A DNA stretch of 64,000 bases from Symsagittifera roscoffensis (Eukaryota > Xenacoelomorpha > Acoela > Convolutidae). Made by a program: the position numbers and the translations under genes. This document shows, piece after piece, positions 10,259 through 22,500 of the stretch (positions within the stretch are counted from its first letter, which is position 1; every line of letters begins with the position of its first letter). The notes below the pieces were generated by a model. That model did no database searches. It saw only the letters and a program-made list of their open reading frames with translations, and was not told the DNA's origin. The stretch is from NCBI RefSeq assembly GCF_963678635.1, contig NC_087062.1, positions 20,011,789-20,075,788 of the forward strand. The letters are read 5' to 3'.

Positions 10259-11640
10259 TTAGAGAAATATGATCTTCCTCAGTACAAAACAACATTGACT
10301 TTCGACGTCTTTTTTGCAAATTTTTTCAGTTTGATTAATAAAATTTAGTTTTTTCTCAACTTCGATACCCAAATGTTTAAAACTATCCATATTTTCCATA
10401 GTTTGGCCAGCAATTGAAATTTTGGAATCCGATAGATCTTTTTCAAAAGCCATTAGCTTGCTATTGTCTGTTTTAATCGATAGCTTGTTGACATTGCACC
10501 AGTCATTTAGGCTCCGGACATCTTTGCTGAATTCTTTTTTAAACATTGGGGTTTTTTAGAACCTACAATTGCAGTGTCATCAGCAAAAAGACTTATTTCA
10601 GTTACTTTATTAACAATTGAAATGTCATTGAATTATATCAAAAACAATATAGGACCCAAAACTGAGCCCTGGGGCACACCACAAGTTATTTTTTCTAAAG
10701 ACGAATTTATGATACCATCAGTCACATTTTGTACCTTGTTAGTTAAATAGTTTCGTAACAAATTTAAATATTTTCCACGAAAGCCATATTTTTCTAAATT
10801 AATGATTAGAATATCATAGTTAACAGTGTCAAATTCTTTTTTAAAATCCAGAAAGAGGGCCATTCTTTTATCTTTTTGCTCCAAAACTGTGCGCATATAT
10901 TCAGTTATCCGTGCAATTGCATCTAAACATGAGTGCTTTGGTCTGAACTCAAATTGTTCAGCACAAAGTATTGTGAATTTCTGTAAAAATTTATCATTGT
11001 TCGGTATATAGGTTTTTCAAAAACTTTGCTAATTGTTGAAAGAAAGCTAAATGGCCTGTAATTATCAAAATCAATGTCACTTCCACTTTTGAATAAATCA
11101 ATTACCTTGGCAAATTTGGAAATATCAGGAAAAGTCTCTTTGATGAACATTTCATTAAAGCAAACAACCATGAGCTTCATAATGACAGGCGCACAAAGTT
11201 TAACCATCATGTTACTGAACCCATCATGACCAGTCGAATGTTTGTTTTTTAAATTCTTAATAACTTTTGCCATTTCGTCAAAGTCAGTGGGAAAGGAAAC
11301 AAAAGTCGCGCAATTGCGAGAGATTCTATCAACATATTTGAAATCCCCAAATTTTTTTTGAAAGTTGAGGTCCAGTGACATCAAAAAAGTTATTCAAATC
11401 ATTCACCTCTAACTTATTTGAACTAGTTTTCTTTTTTCCACAAAACTTATTAAAAACTTGAAACATTCTTTTTGAATCATTAGAGTTACCCAATTCCTTG
11501 TCATAAAACTTTCGCTTTTCTATCAATTTGTTTTTTTTTTCATTCCTCAATTGTTCGAACTTTCTTTTTGATTCATCATTGGGAAAAGTAATCATTTTTT
11601 TAATGCGAAGTATCTCTATTTTTGCACAGTTTTTTAACAT
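10259..11640 (-). pseudogene. LINE reverse transcriptase relic
   Basis: RT motifs are readable: KNKHSTGHDGFSNMM, FKSGSDIDFDNYRPFSFLST, DFKKEFDTVNYDIL (palm motif A), GVPQGSVLGPILF (near 10660) and LFADDTAIVG with the catalytic FADD at 10587-10576. A stop directly follows the VPQGSVLGP block and frames shift between blocks, so the enzyme is dead. A further piece (10100-9765) resembles the RT C-terminal thumb/tail (TRRGSLGCLALPSRKTEV). Confidence 0.88.
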
Positions 11641-11879
11641 TTTTAGTTATCCACGTTTTTTTGAATGTTTTTTGATAACAACTAATTTGAAAGGGCAAAA
11701 CCTATCGAAAACATTGATCTTTGACCGAATTAAAAACTGAATTTTAAAATTTACGGAATTAACTACGCTCAATTTTTCCAATTCGATATGTAGGAGAAAT
11801 AGTAGTTTAAGGAGGTTGTCGTCACGATTCAGTATTTTTACATTTGTTCATAATAAACCGTTTTAGCGGCCTTAGCGAT

Positions 11880-12480
11880 AGTAAATGGCAATTCACCAAA
11901 CAATGCATAGTGGTCACTAAATGTTGATTTAATAACTGTCACTGGAAAAAAACCTTCTGATATCCAATGATCAATACAGGTTGCACTATTTTAAGTGACT
12001 CTGGTTGGTTCACTCAATAAAATATCCAATTTAAAAAATTACAGAAGCAATTTATAATTTAAACTTCTGGCTTCTTATCATTGGAAAATATGTCAATATT
12101 GAAATTTCCCACAATTATAGGTGTTCCTTTTTAAAATCGAAGTTCATTCAACAGAGTATCCAGACTTTCCAAACATTTTAGAGACGTGTGATCAGGTGGT
12201 CTGTAGACAACGTAAATTTTAAACTTAGTTAAATTGCTGCAAATAGTTATAGCTAGGTTTTCCAAATCTGAATTAAGATTTGGAAGAATAAATACACTCC
12301 AGTTTTTACAAAAAAGTAACACCACCACCCCTTTTTTCCCTATTTTTAAAAACCCCTTTCTGATAACCATCCAACTGAGACATTTCCAAACAATCATTTT
12401 CGGTCAACCATGTTTCGCATAAAGCTATAACTAAAAGTTTTTCTTGAGTGAATCAACCAAAACACAAAGCTGGTCATGAT
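11880..12480 (-). pseudogene. LINE endonuclease domain relic
   Basis: Recognisable APE-type endonuclease motifs appear in order: IYVVYRPP (near 12200), IIVGNFNID (near 12090; usually GDFN) and SDHYALFGELPF (near 11900). The last carries the catalytic SDH motif. In intact elements this domain nicks target DNA to prime reverse transcription. Frame changes separate the pieces. Confidence 0.75.
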
Positions 12481-12567
12481 ATAATCTAAGTGAACTTATA
12501 TTAAGAAAAAAACGCTCTCAGCTCCCCCAGTATTTGCCTCCATTAATTTTTCCACGTCCAACTAAAA

Positions 12568-13281
12568 TTAAGGCAATAAATTAGTTGGTTGAGTTAAGGT
12601 TAAATTAAGTTGTATGTTGAAAGTACTTTTCTCATCGCTTACTGTTTCATATGACTGCATAATACCGCCCACGAATCCTTTAATGAAATCCAATACGGCA
12701 TTATCATCATCCATATGCTTGAACAATTCACTTTTCAGAATTTGCATTTCTTCGTTAGTTGTAGAGGCTGGTGATGGTGAAATTTGAAAGCCAAAACGCT
12801 TTTTAACCGGTGTTATATTGTCCTTCAAAACCTTACTATACAAAGTTTCCGAATTAGTTTTAGCTGACCTGATGGTGTTGACTTTGATAACCGCAGTGCT
12901 GCTTAGGCCATCCAACTCCTCCATAGTATCCACCTTGACAATTTAAAATTTCCTACGATATCTTTACCTTTCACAAAAGGAGTAGAACTCCATGTAGAAA
13001 GCTTCAATTCCTCTCGATTCAGCTTCAATTTTCAATCCCGAATCATGTTTTGATAAACTTTCGTTAATTTATACCTTTTGGTCAAATCGTATAAATTTCG
13101 CAATAATTGGAGGCGATCGTAGTTCATTCGTTTTAATACTAAGCTGTTGCACACTGGATTGTAGCTGAATAACAGATTTCGTAAGTTCCTTGTTTTCTTC
13201 AATCAATAGTTGGAATTATTCTTTAACATTTGGGTCTAAACTCGCTGAATCCAGAATTTTTTTCAATTTTTCTGCAGTCAT
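12568..13281 (-). pseudogene. LINE ORF1 relic (coiled coil)
   Basis: The ATG at 13281 and the later open segment 12933-12568 share one frame, interrupted by at least one TAA near 13224. The start reads MTAEKLKKILDSASLD, followed by a heptad-rich stretch (KELTKSVIQLQSSVQQLS) typical of a trimerising ORF1 coiled coil. In intact elements ORF1 proteins bind the element RNA. No zinc knuckle was seen. Confidence 0.6.
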
Positions 13282-13470
13282 TTCTATTTGTCATTTGAAA
13301 ATCAGACGTAAAGAATTGCTTTCGTTTGCTCGAAAAATCAAGCGATGATTTTCATTGCTCTGAAACTATTCAATAAGTTTATCACAACAATTAGGCTAAA
13401 TCTTACCGTTACGGCGCGTAAAAAAAAGCTTTTAACTAATCATTGTACGCCCCTAACTCTTCGCTTTTAG

Positions 13471-13564
13471 ACCCGGAGGTGGTGCAGAATCTGAGAACTA
13501 CGACACACTACTGGTACGGCATCAACGTGCGATGGAATGCTCCAATGGGAAACAGAGTCACCGG
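13471..13564 (+). CDS. FN3 gene exon 1 of those visible
   Basis: Acceptor TTTTAG at 13465-13470; enters in phase 1 and leaves in phase 2 at a GT at 13565. It encodes the first half of FN3 domain 1, including the core tryptophan (INVRWNAPMGN). The reading frame continues upstream, so an earlier exon must exist. Confidence 0.82.
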
Positions 13565-16500
13565 GTTGGCACTCATTTTTTCAGATCATTGCATAGCTAA
13601 GCTAGTAACATTTCTAAGGCCGGGAAGTGAAAACAGTCAGTACTGTCAGCGTCGTAAATGATAACTTGACTGTGAATTACAACAAGTCAAAAAACTGACT
13701 ATTTAATTTTCAGAGCCTAGCATTTAAAAAAAGGACTATCTTAGCTAGTGTTTAGATATTTACGTGGCGTTTATAGGAGTCGGCGAGAAGAAAGGTTTCA
13801 TATCGAGTTTCTTTTGTCATGAAATTACTGGGTTTTATCCAACTCACATTTTCGTTCTGTTCAGATTTGAGATCAAAATCAATGTGACAGGCGAAGATGA
13901 GTGGCAGGATGTGGGATATGAGTTCCAGTACTCCTTCCGCAATTCCGAGACCCCCTCGGACTTCGAGATCGAGAATACCGGCGGGCAACTAGCTGCCTTC
14001 TTCAATTCCAAGGTCACCGCCGGAGTGAAGACTCTGAACCCTAATACAGTCTACGTTATTGAGGTACAATTTGTATTTAGTTGTTCAAAAATGAAGCAAT
14101 TTTTTTCTAATGGGTAAACATTGAGTAAGCCGAAAAACCATCGGAAAGAATAAAAATGATTGAAGTGTAGATGGCTTACTGTTTTTAAAGTGCACTTTTT
14201 CAAATTTGCAACCGCTGGATACTTATCCACCAGAAAATTGACTTTCTGAATCATGCTAAACGCTGAAGAGCTCTTTCTGATTGTTGGTTTCTGTGGATAG
14301 CGGAGCTCCTTTTTTCCGGGTTACCAGCAGAGGCTTCTTTAATTGTAGCTGCACTCGGGCCACTTTGCATTTTGCAGATTATTCCGAGCTCTTAAACGGT
14401 TGGGTCCAGTTTAATAAAAATCATAGACAGGTATGAAGTAAGTCCCTGTGCTTGACATCCGAGTTCGCTTGAATAAACAAAATTTGTCATCTTTTTAGGT
14501 CAGAGCTTACTACTATTGTGCTGGTACTACTTCGACATACAATGGCAATGGGGTCACGGAGACAGGAATTACCGCACCCTACCCCCCTCAGGGCGTAGCT
14601 TTGACCCCAGTGGACGAAAACTCAATCAGTATCGCGTGGACTGTCGTGACCTCTCCCGAAGTGCTGACCTATGACATCTACGAGTGTGATTCGAACTACA
14701 CCAGGTGCAATGTGATAGCTGAGGACCAAACCACTTCACCATACGTTTCGAGTGGTAGGTTCTGTTAAACTTTTATTACGACCTTCTCCCTAGTATCCGA
14801 TCATAGATTGGCGCCTCCTAACAGAGTGTAAATTTACATTCAAGGTAACAAATTTTGACACTTAACATCCCTTCATAAAGAATTTTTTGTACGTTGGCTG
14901 AATGCAGTCAAAATTGGCATTTAAACTTGAGGAAATAATGTTCGCTTGGCTGGTTTAGGATTAGATTGTTCCCCTGCTTCCAAATTTTAAAAAGGCATCT
15001 TGTTTCAGGGCTGACCCAAGCGTCCTTCTACTGTTACGACATCCGTGCCAAGTGGAATGGCCTTGAGACATCGGTTAGAGACAGGAGGGAGTGGCTTCTA
15101 GACTATGAGGACTACGTGGACCAGACCAGACAACACACAGAAGACAACGCTTACTTTGGAGAATCACAATTGACCTTCACAAACTTCACGCATGCATACT
15201 TCGATGCGCTATGCTCATGCTCATGTGAGTACTGCAAATCTCAGAGTCAACATCTTTCGTCAAATCAAGAATGCGATTCGAACTGTTTCGTTTTTCAAAA
15301 ATTCATGGTCCGATTACGTCACAAAGTGACTCTAGAAGGAACTGTGGCGTAGAGTGGGTTTTTGCCCGATATTATGTAATTAAAAAACTTGTAAGATTAA
15401 CTGTGGTATCATATCAAATTTCTGTTGAACGTGACTCGAATTCGAAAAAGTTTTAAAAAAGTACACGCAAAAAAACAATGACTAAAAACTAAAAAGTCTC
15501 TGCAGGAAAACTTGGGCAGTAAAGTATGTGCTACTTTTTGTGTTTTCACGCTGAGAACGTTTTTGACACGTTTTTCGGAATAAACACAACAACTTTTTCA
15601 AAAATCATTTCTAATGTGATATTTTTTGTTATTTATGTGATATTCATAAGTTAGAAGAACAAGTGTTTAGATTGTCTTTATTTTTTTCTAGTTGTTTGAG
15701 GTTTTCCAGTTCTCTGTTGTCTGTACTTACTTATTCGTTCTAATTTGTTGCAGACCCTCCGGCTGCGCTGTCCATTGACTGGCAACAACTCAACTCCTCT
15801 GGCATCCACTACTCGTGGACAGTGACTGACTTGAGTGAGCAGAGACGACAGAGGGCTTCGCTCACAGGCCAGTCTCTCATAGTGTACGCAGTCGCATACT
15901 ACGACAACGTCCCTGCCACCGAAGAAGAACTGGTATGTATTTCTCATCTGGAACATACATAGTGGAACCTGATCCAAACTACATTTTATGATTGGATAAA
16001 TTAGATATTTTACCACTGTAACGTATTTAATATTAACCAATCATGATCCATCTAACTAACAACCCACTTATTTGTAAGTGCTGAAATTACTTGTAATTTC
16101 AGCACCAGAGAGATTTGAATTTAACTTAGAAATTAGTTGCCTCTCCAAGAGAACTTCAGTAGCCGCAACAAACCAGTATACCCTAGATCTATTGAGCCTA
16201 GCAGAGACTAGTTAAACACCCTGAGACTAGAAAGTATAAGAGTAAGATTAGGATCGGTATTAGACTAAGAAGTTGCACGAATCTATCCGGCCGAAAATAA
16301 GATAGCGTGACGAGCAGACGGTGTACCCTATCCGAAATTACTCTATGAGTTAATCACATCGGTCCTAACTCATCTGGTGCGACCATAAGTCTCGAATAAG
16401 ACCTTAATAGCTTAGAATTAACCAAAAAATAGATTAGAATTTAGACAAAACATTTTTAAAAATTTATACGACAATAATTTAATCGAAATGTCTCTACGAC

Positions 16501-19500
16501 TCAATAGATCAGAGCCGATATTCCGAACGATAACAGAACTACCCGGAATTGGAAGAAGAACTCGAACAAGAGACGACATACGACAAAGTAGAAACTTACC
16601 AAATAGTTTTATGATCGTACGGCAAAAGCCAACACAAACTTTTATATTTAGAATCTTATTAGCAATGAATTTAGATTTTCATTTGCAAACATAAAATTTT
16701 GAAGTCAATCTTCTTGATCATTTCAGGCGCTAAACAAAATTATTAATATGCAATAACGATTGATAAAAAGATCTCAGATCGTTTTCTTAATTTCTGCAGT
16801 CTTATATAAAACATGTTTGAAAAATATTTATTGAAAATGAAAATAAAAATTAGTAGCATGAGAATAAATTGTTAGTAATCATGAAATCATCTGTTGTCCC
16901 AACTTTATCACCTAAACATAACAGCAATCATAAGTTCACTAATATCATTGAACTAAATCTTTTCCTTAAATAAATTTAAACAATTTTATACTTAAATTTT
17001 CACTTAATTTTAAAAACAGATCATCAAGGCTTATCCTTGGATCTTAATTAATTTTCTATTTCACTAAATTTAAAACCTGATCATCAAGGCCTATCCTTGG
17101 ATCAAAAAGAACAATTTTGTTCTCCCCCACTCACTTAGCAAGTGTCAAACGACCTCAAACGTCGATTCACTATCCAACCCTTCCAAACGACCCAAGATTA
17201 ATAGAAATTTTTAAATAAAACTAACCATTCAAATTAAGATAAACAGTGAAGAACTTCGGTTATTCATCCTTCACTTGAACCCTCCTCTTACCAGACCCAG
17301 GATAAATATTAGACTTAGTAAGTTTAAAATAGTATCTAACGAACTACTTGCGTTCTAATTATACCTGACTCTTGTGGATCGATTTACTATTCTCCAACCC
17401 TTGAACACAATCATTACCCCTAAGTAAGATTAAGTAAGTTAACACCTTAGCTTAGACTAGCCACGAAAAAGTAAAAAATCATTCTTCGGAATCAATATAC
17501 TTTTCTCTCCAACCCTGAACAAAAAGACCCAGGTTAAGCTAACCAAAAAATCGTAAGGACTAACAGTCTAAGAAAATAGAAATCACCTAACAACTTTTTG
17601 CATCCCTCATCCTAAACCTTATGTCATTCAAAAATCTAGAAAACAAACAAACAATCGTTTTACACAACTGTGAGATAGATAACCAAAAATACGATCTTGT
17701 TATCACACCTCATACACAAACAGTTGGATACATTAGAACAAAACGACTAACAATAAAAAGAAAAATAATAAACAAACAAAGACAAATCACACGAAAAAAA
17801 TTTTCAAAAAATAGAAACGCATTTTCAGAATCAGAAGCCAGCAATTTAGATGAACTCTACAAATTAAAGGAATCAATTGATAAAAATTGTCCCATTCACG
17901 ATCAATTATTTTTTTCCGATTCAAAAACAACTTCAAACTCATCAAAAAGAGGAAAAAGAAGAATAAAAAAGCAATATAAACACAAACCAGTACACTTGTA
18001 TAATTGGAATCAACCAATTAGACACATTGATAGTTATATATTAACAGTCATTAAACGAAAAAATGAGCCACAGCCACACTCAAAGTGACGATAGTCCAGA
18101 TGACGAAGAGGTTTACCCCTTCCTCATAGATGCACCCGATAATAGAGGGCAACATGATTTTTGCAAGAATTTACTCTTAAATTTGTTTGAACCCGGAATC
18201 AGCCCATGCAAAGCAGAATTCCCAGATGTGAAATCAAAAGACAAATTATTGAACATTATCTGAAAGATATATGTAATTGTACACAACAATACGGAATCTA
18301 CACCATAGAATTCAGCACACCAAATCCGAATCATCGAAATTATGTAATTCAAACAGACGATCTTGAATTAGAACTTTCAAAAGTATTCTTAGAATATATT
18401 AAAAGCATACAATATCATAATTCACAAAGAGCAAACTCCATATTCACTAACGAAGTTTTTGCAATAATATATACCTATATTTTTATATTAGAAAAAACAG
18501 AATTTCAAAGTATCTCACCAACTGAAACATCCAAACATACAAAAGTACGACAGGAAATCACATTATTTTCAACTTTCTTACATATAATCAAAGAAAATTT
18601 CACTAAAGACGATGTTTCACAACACACAAAACATGACTTACAAAAAATTTTGGCATGGTTTATAATAGATTATTTCACACATAATATAGACTTACTTTCA
18701 CAAGCAAGAAAAAATTTCAGACCTCAAAATCCAAATGATGATACTGCCATTACAGAACAATCAGACTACGTTTGGGACCCTGAATGGTCTCATCATGCAT
18801 TCATAAATATTCCACAATCAATCTCAAGTCAAGCAATAAGTACAATATCTTACCAAAGAGATTATGTAAAAGTAGTACCACTAACCATTGATGCAACACC
18901 ATTAAACTACAATACATTTTTACCCGATACGCGAAATAACAGTTTAAACTCGACCGTCATACATAATGAAAACCTTAATGGAACTAGAAATCTTACACAA
19001 CAAGATATCCAAACACCATCACACTTCATAAATGAAGGAATTGTCCAAACAACAACAACTACACAACAAAGTATTTCACCAATACATCCAAATTTAACAA
19101 CACCAAAAAATAAAAATACTTCATTGGCACAAGTAACCTTACAATCAACCGTTAAACCTTCGGTTGCTCCAAAATATTCACAAATGGATTATCAAACATA
19201 TAGACCTATGACAGTACCATCAAAACCACGAAGAACGTTCACAAGAAACACTTTTGCAGAACACAATTATAATTATGCACATTTTCATCAAAAACAAATT
19301 ATCCCCCACGAAAAACTAATAATAATCATGAAAGTTCTCACTATTGGGATAACCCAATAACAACAACCAACTCAGTAAATTTTCGGACTAATTCACATCC
19401 TCCACAGGACCATAATGAAAATTATCCATTCTTTCAACAAAATAAAAATAAAAAGCAAGCACCTCATCATACGGATTACTTATCATCTGATGATGATTAT

Positions 19501-22500
19501 TTACTACCAGACATTTTTGCACCATATACCCAAGAATATCGCAAACAAGGATCGCGACGACCTCATACATATAATAGAATTTTTTCTCCAAATCCAACAG
19601 ATACACGAAATCAACAACCAATCCATATGTCAAATCCAATAAATATACAATCTTTTCAACCAATTCAACCACAAAATCCAATGACTATGCACTCGTATCA
19701 ACCAACTCAACTGCAAAATGAAATACCACTCCCATATCACCTTCAGCAACACGAAATAACAAAAAATCAACTTTCAAATTTTTCGCAAATGCCAAATGCC
19801 GCAGAGTCACTACAGATGACAATGAATCCATACCTCATGGGCGGATCAACAATAACATCAAATAAACCACTAATGGTATTCACAGGAACAGATCCTGAAT
19901 ATTCTGTAGAAGATTATTTAAACGCAGTAACAGCAAATTTAATTTTAAATATAGGACCTGAACCAATTAATACGCCACTACATCAAAATTGGATACATCG
20001 ACGCACAGCGTTGATACAAAGAACCTTAGATGGTGCAGCTCAAAAATGGTTTTCAGTATTACCTATAGAAATAAAATCAGACTGGAAAAAATTTACACAA
20101 GAATTTTCAAAAATGTTTGACTCCGAAAGAAATAAACAACACCAAAGAGTTTTATGTAATGAAATTCGCAGATTACCAAATGAAACCATTAAACAATTAG
20201 CAGTACGTATCGAAACACTAGTTCGAAAAGCATATTCACTAAATACACATGACTATAAAAACACAAAAATGACAGAAATTTTAATGATGACCTTAACACC
20301 TCAATTAAGGAAAATAGCAATAAAAAAGAGAGCATCTCATCCTTCTTCAATTCGACAGCCAGATTTAGATTTTCGAAAACTAGTAGACAAACTAGAGCAA
20401 GCGGAAATCGCAATGAAACTTGAAGAAACAGAAAATCTAAAGCTACAATATGTTAATCGAATTGAAACAAACACTACACATATCAATAAGATACAGGAAT
20501 CAGATACAGACTTAGTTGAAAAAATCACTGAAATACTAAATATTTATGAAAAACACCCAAATTTTAAAGGAAAACCATCTTTCAAAAAATGGTGTAATTA
20601 TTGCCGACGATACGGACATAGTATTTCCGAATGTAGACAAAAACAACAAGATAACCAAAACAAACCTCAAAAGTATAAAGAACCAAATAAATCATTTTAT
20701 CAGTATATGAAGAAAGATCGAAATCTACCAAACAAAAATGTATACAGTAACAACAGTTCAGGAAAACTACTTCCGAACAACACCAATTACACAAGAAATC
20801 AATCACCATATAACTCAAGTTATAGAGGAACATCACCAGAACGAAGAAATACACAGAATTCTTCACAAAATCATTATAATCGATCAAATAGTCGAAATAA
20901 CTATTCGAGATCAAATTCAAATGCAACACACTTTGTTTCTAGATCCAATTCACAATCAAACCCAAGAAATAAACACTATTCCAATAATCAATCACGAAAT
21001 TCATCATATAACAGAAATAGAAACTATTCACATAATCGAAATAGAAGTTATTCGAACAATCGAAATCAGAATTACCCGAACAATCGGTCAAGAAATAAAT
21101 CATATAACAGATCAAACTATCACACATCAAATAGTAATTACCAAAACAGATCACGGAATAATTCACAAAATCGAAATTCAAGTTATAATAATCAATATAG
21201 AAATTATTCCCAATCACCACATAGGAATAATAACCATTATGATAATTCTAAACATCGATACAGAAGTAGTACACCAAAACATCAAAGACATATTAACCAA
21301 GTACAGTCAAATAAAGAAACAACATCAGACCCCCCAGGTATTGATGACTTAGGAAATAACGAACTACAACTAAATCAAATAAACTGTGGATCATCAGACA
21401 CAGAAAGTGATACAGAAAACACCATCTCCATAAATATGATAGCAGTCGAAAACGACTACGAACCTATTATATATGAACAACCTTTTACATCACATATATA
21501 TGAAAATCAATTGGAACTCCTTCACAATTATTACATTGAACCCATCAATACTCCACAAACTGCACAAGAAACAAACGAAATTAACACGGTAAGTAAACCC
21601 AACGAAAATGACAAAACAAAATGTTTAAACACAAATCATATTTGCCAAAATATACAAAAAAAACAACCCAGAGAAAAAATTTGGACAATACCATGTCTCT
21701 TAGAAAGTCCAAAAAACAAAGAATTTCAACCAACAGATCTTGAAATTAATTTTTTAATTGATTCAGGAGCAGAATCAAACATAATTAACATTCCCACATG
21801 GAATGAAATCAAAACATTCCACCCAAAATTAACGCCTCTTGCAACCTCTAGTAAACTAGCAACAGCACAAGGATCAACATTAGTAAATTATGGAAAAGTT
21901 CAATTATTCCTCCTCCCCACAAGAACAATGGAGCAAAATAAAATTCTAAGCAAACCATTTAAACAAATATTTCATATCACTGATATTAAACACAATATCA
22001 TTGGTATACCATTTATATCTAAATATATACCAACAATCAACATCTTGAATAGTAAACTAATAATCAAAGATAAAAACACAAAAACAAAAAATACAGCTCT
22101 AACATTTTTTCAAAGATTAAATAAACAACCACCATTATTTTCAAAATTTTATCCAATTTATAACCAACAACGGAAACACCTGAAACCACTATCAGGAAAC
22201 AAATATAACTTTTCAATAAAACAAGTTCACCAATATGACAAAAGTCAAAATAAACAACAACTCTTTATGTCAGAGTTTGAGTTTAAACCTATTCATAAGT
22301 TTTTCAAAATCACGATTTCATCTATAAAATATTTGAAAAATACGAATTCAGATATCATTTCGCTACAAGTGTATAACAACATACCGTACCAAGTAACACT
22401 ACCCTTAGGACTTTTAGGATATTGCGAAACAAACGCTACAATATCACCCGTACATGAAAAAGCATACCGCGTAAATAATATACTTCAATTATTAGATATT

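Larger units (their letters stand above)
9765..13281 (-). mobile_element. Decayed non-LTR retrotransposon (LINE with APE endonuclease and RT)
   Basis: Minus-strand pieces occur in the order expected for a two-ORF LINE: a coiled-coil ORF1 (13281-12568), an apurinic-type endonuclease (12480-11880), a reverse transcriptase (11640-10550) and a C-terminal segment (10546-9765). Frames change several times, so it is a pseudogene. The layout is that of Jockey/CR1-like elements; the exact clade cannot be named by eye. It ends about 190 bp upstream of the first FN3 exon, and no target duplication was found. Confidence 0.85.

Noticed and set aside
16488-16694. 68-codon leader ORF
   Set aside because: No recognisable product, no second copy for comparison, and length within chance expectation.
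20582-21352. Long alternative frames inside gag (both strands, 115 and 204 codons)
   Set aside because: They fall in the Asn/Ser/Arg low-complexity stretch, where A/C/T-rich repeats keep several frames open by chance.
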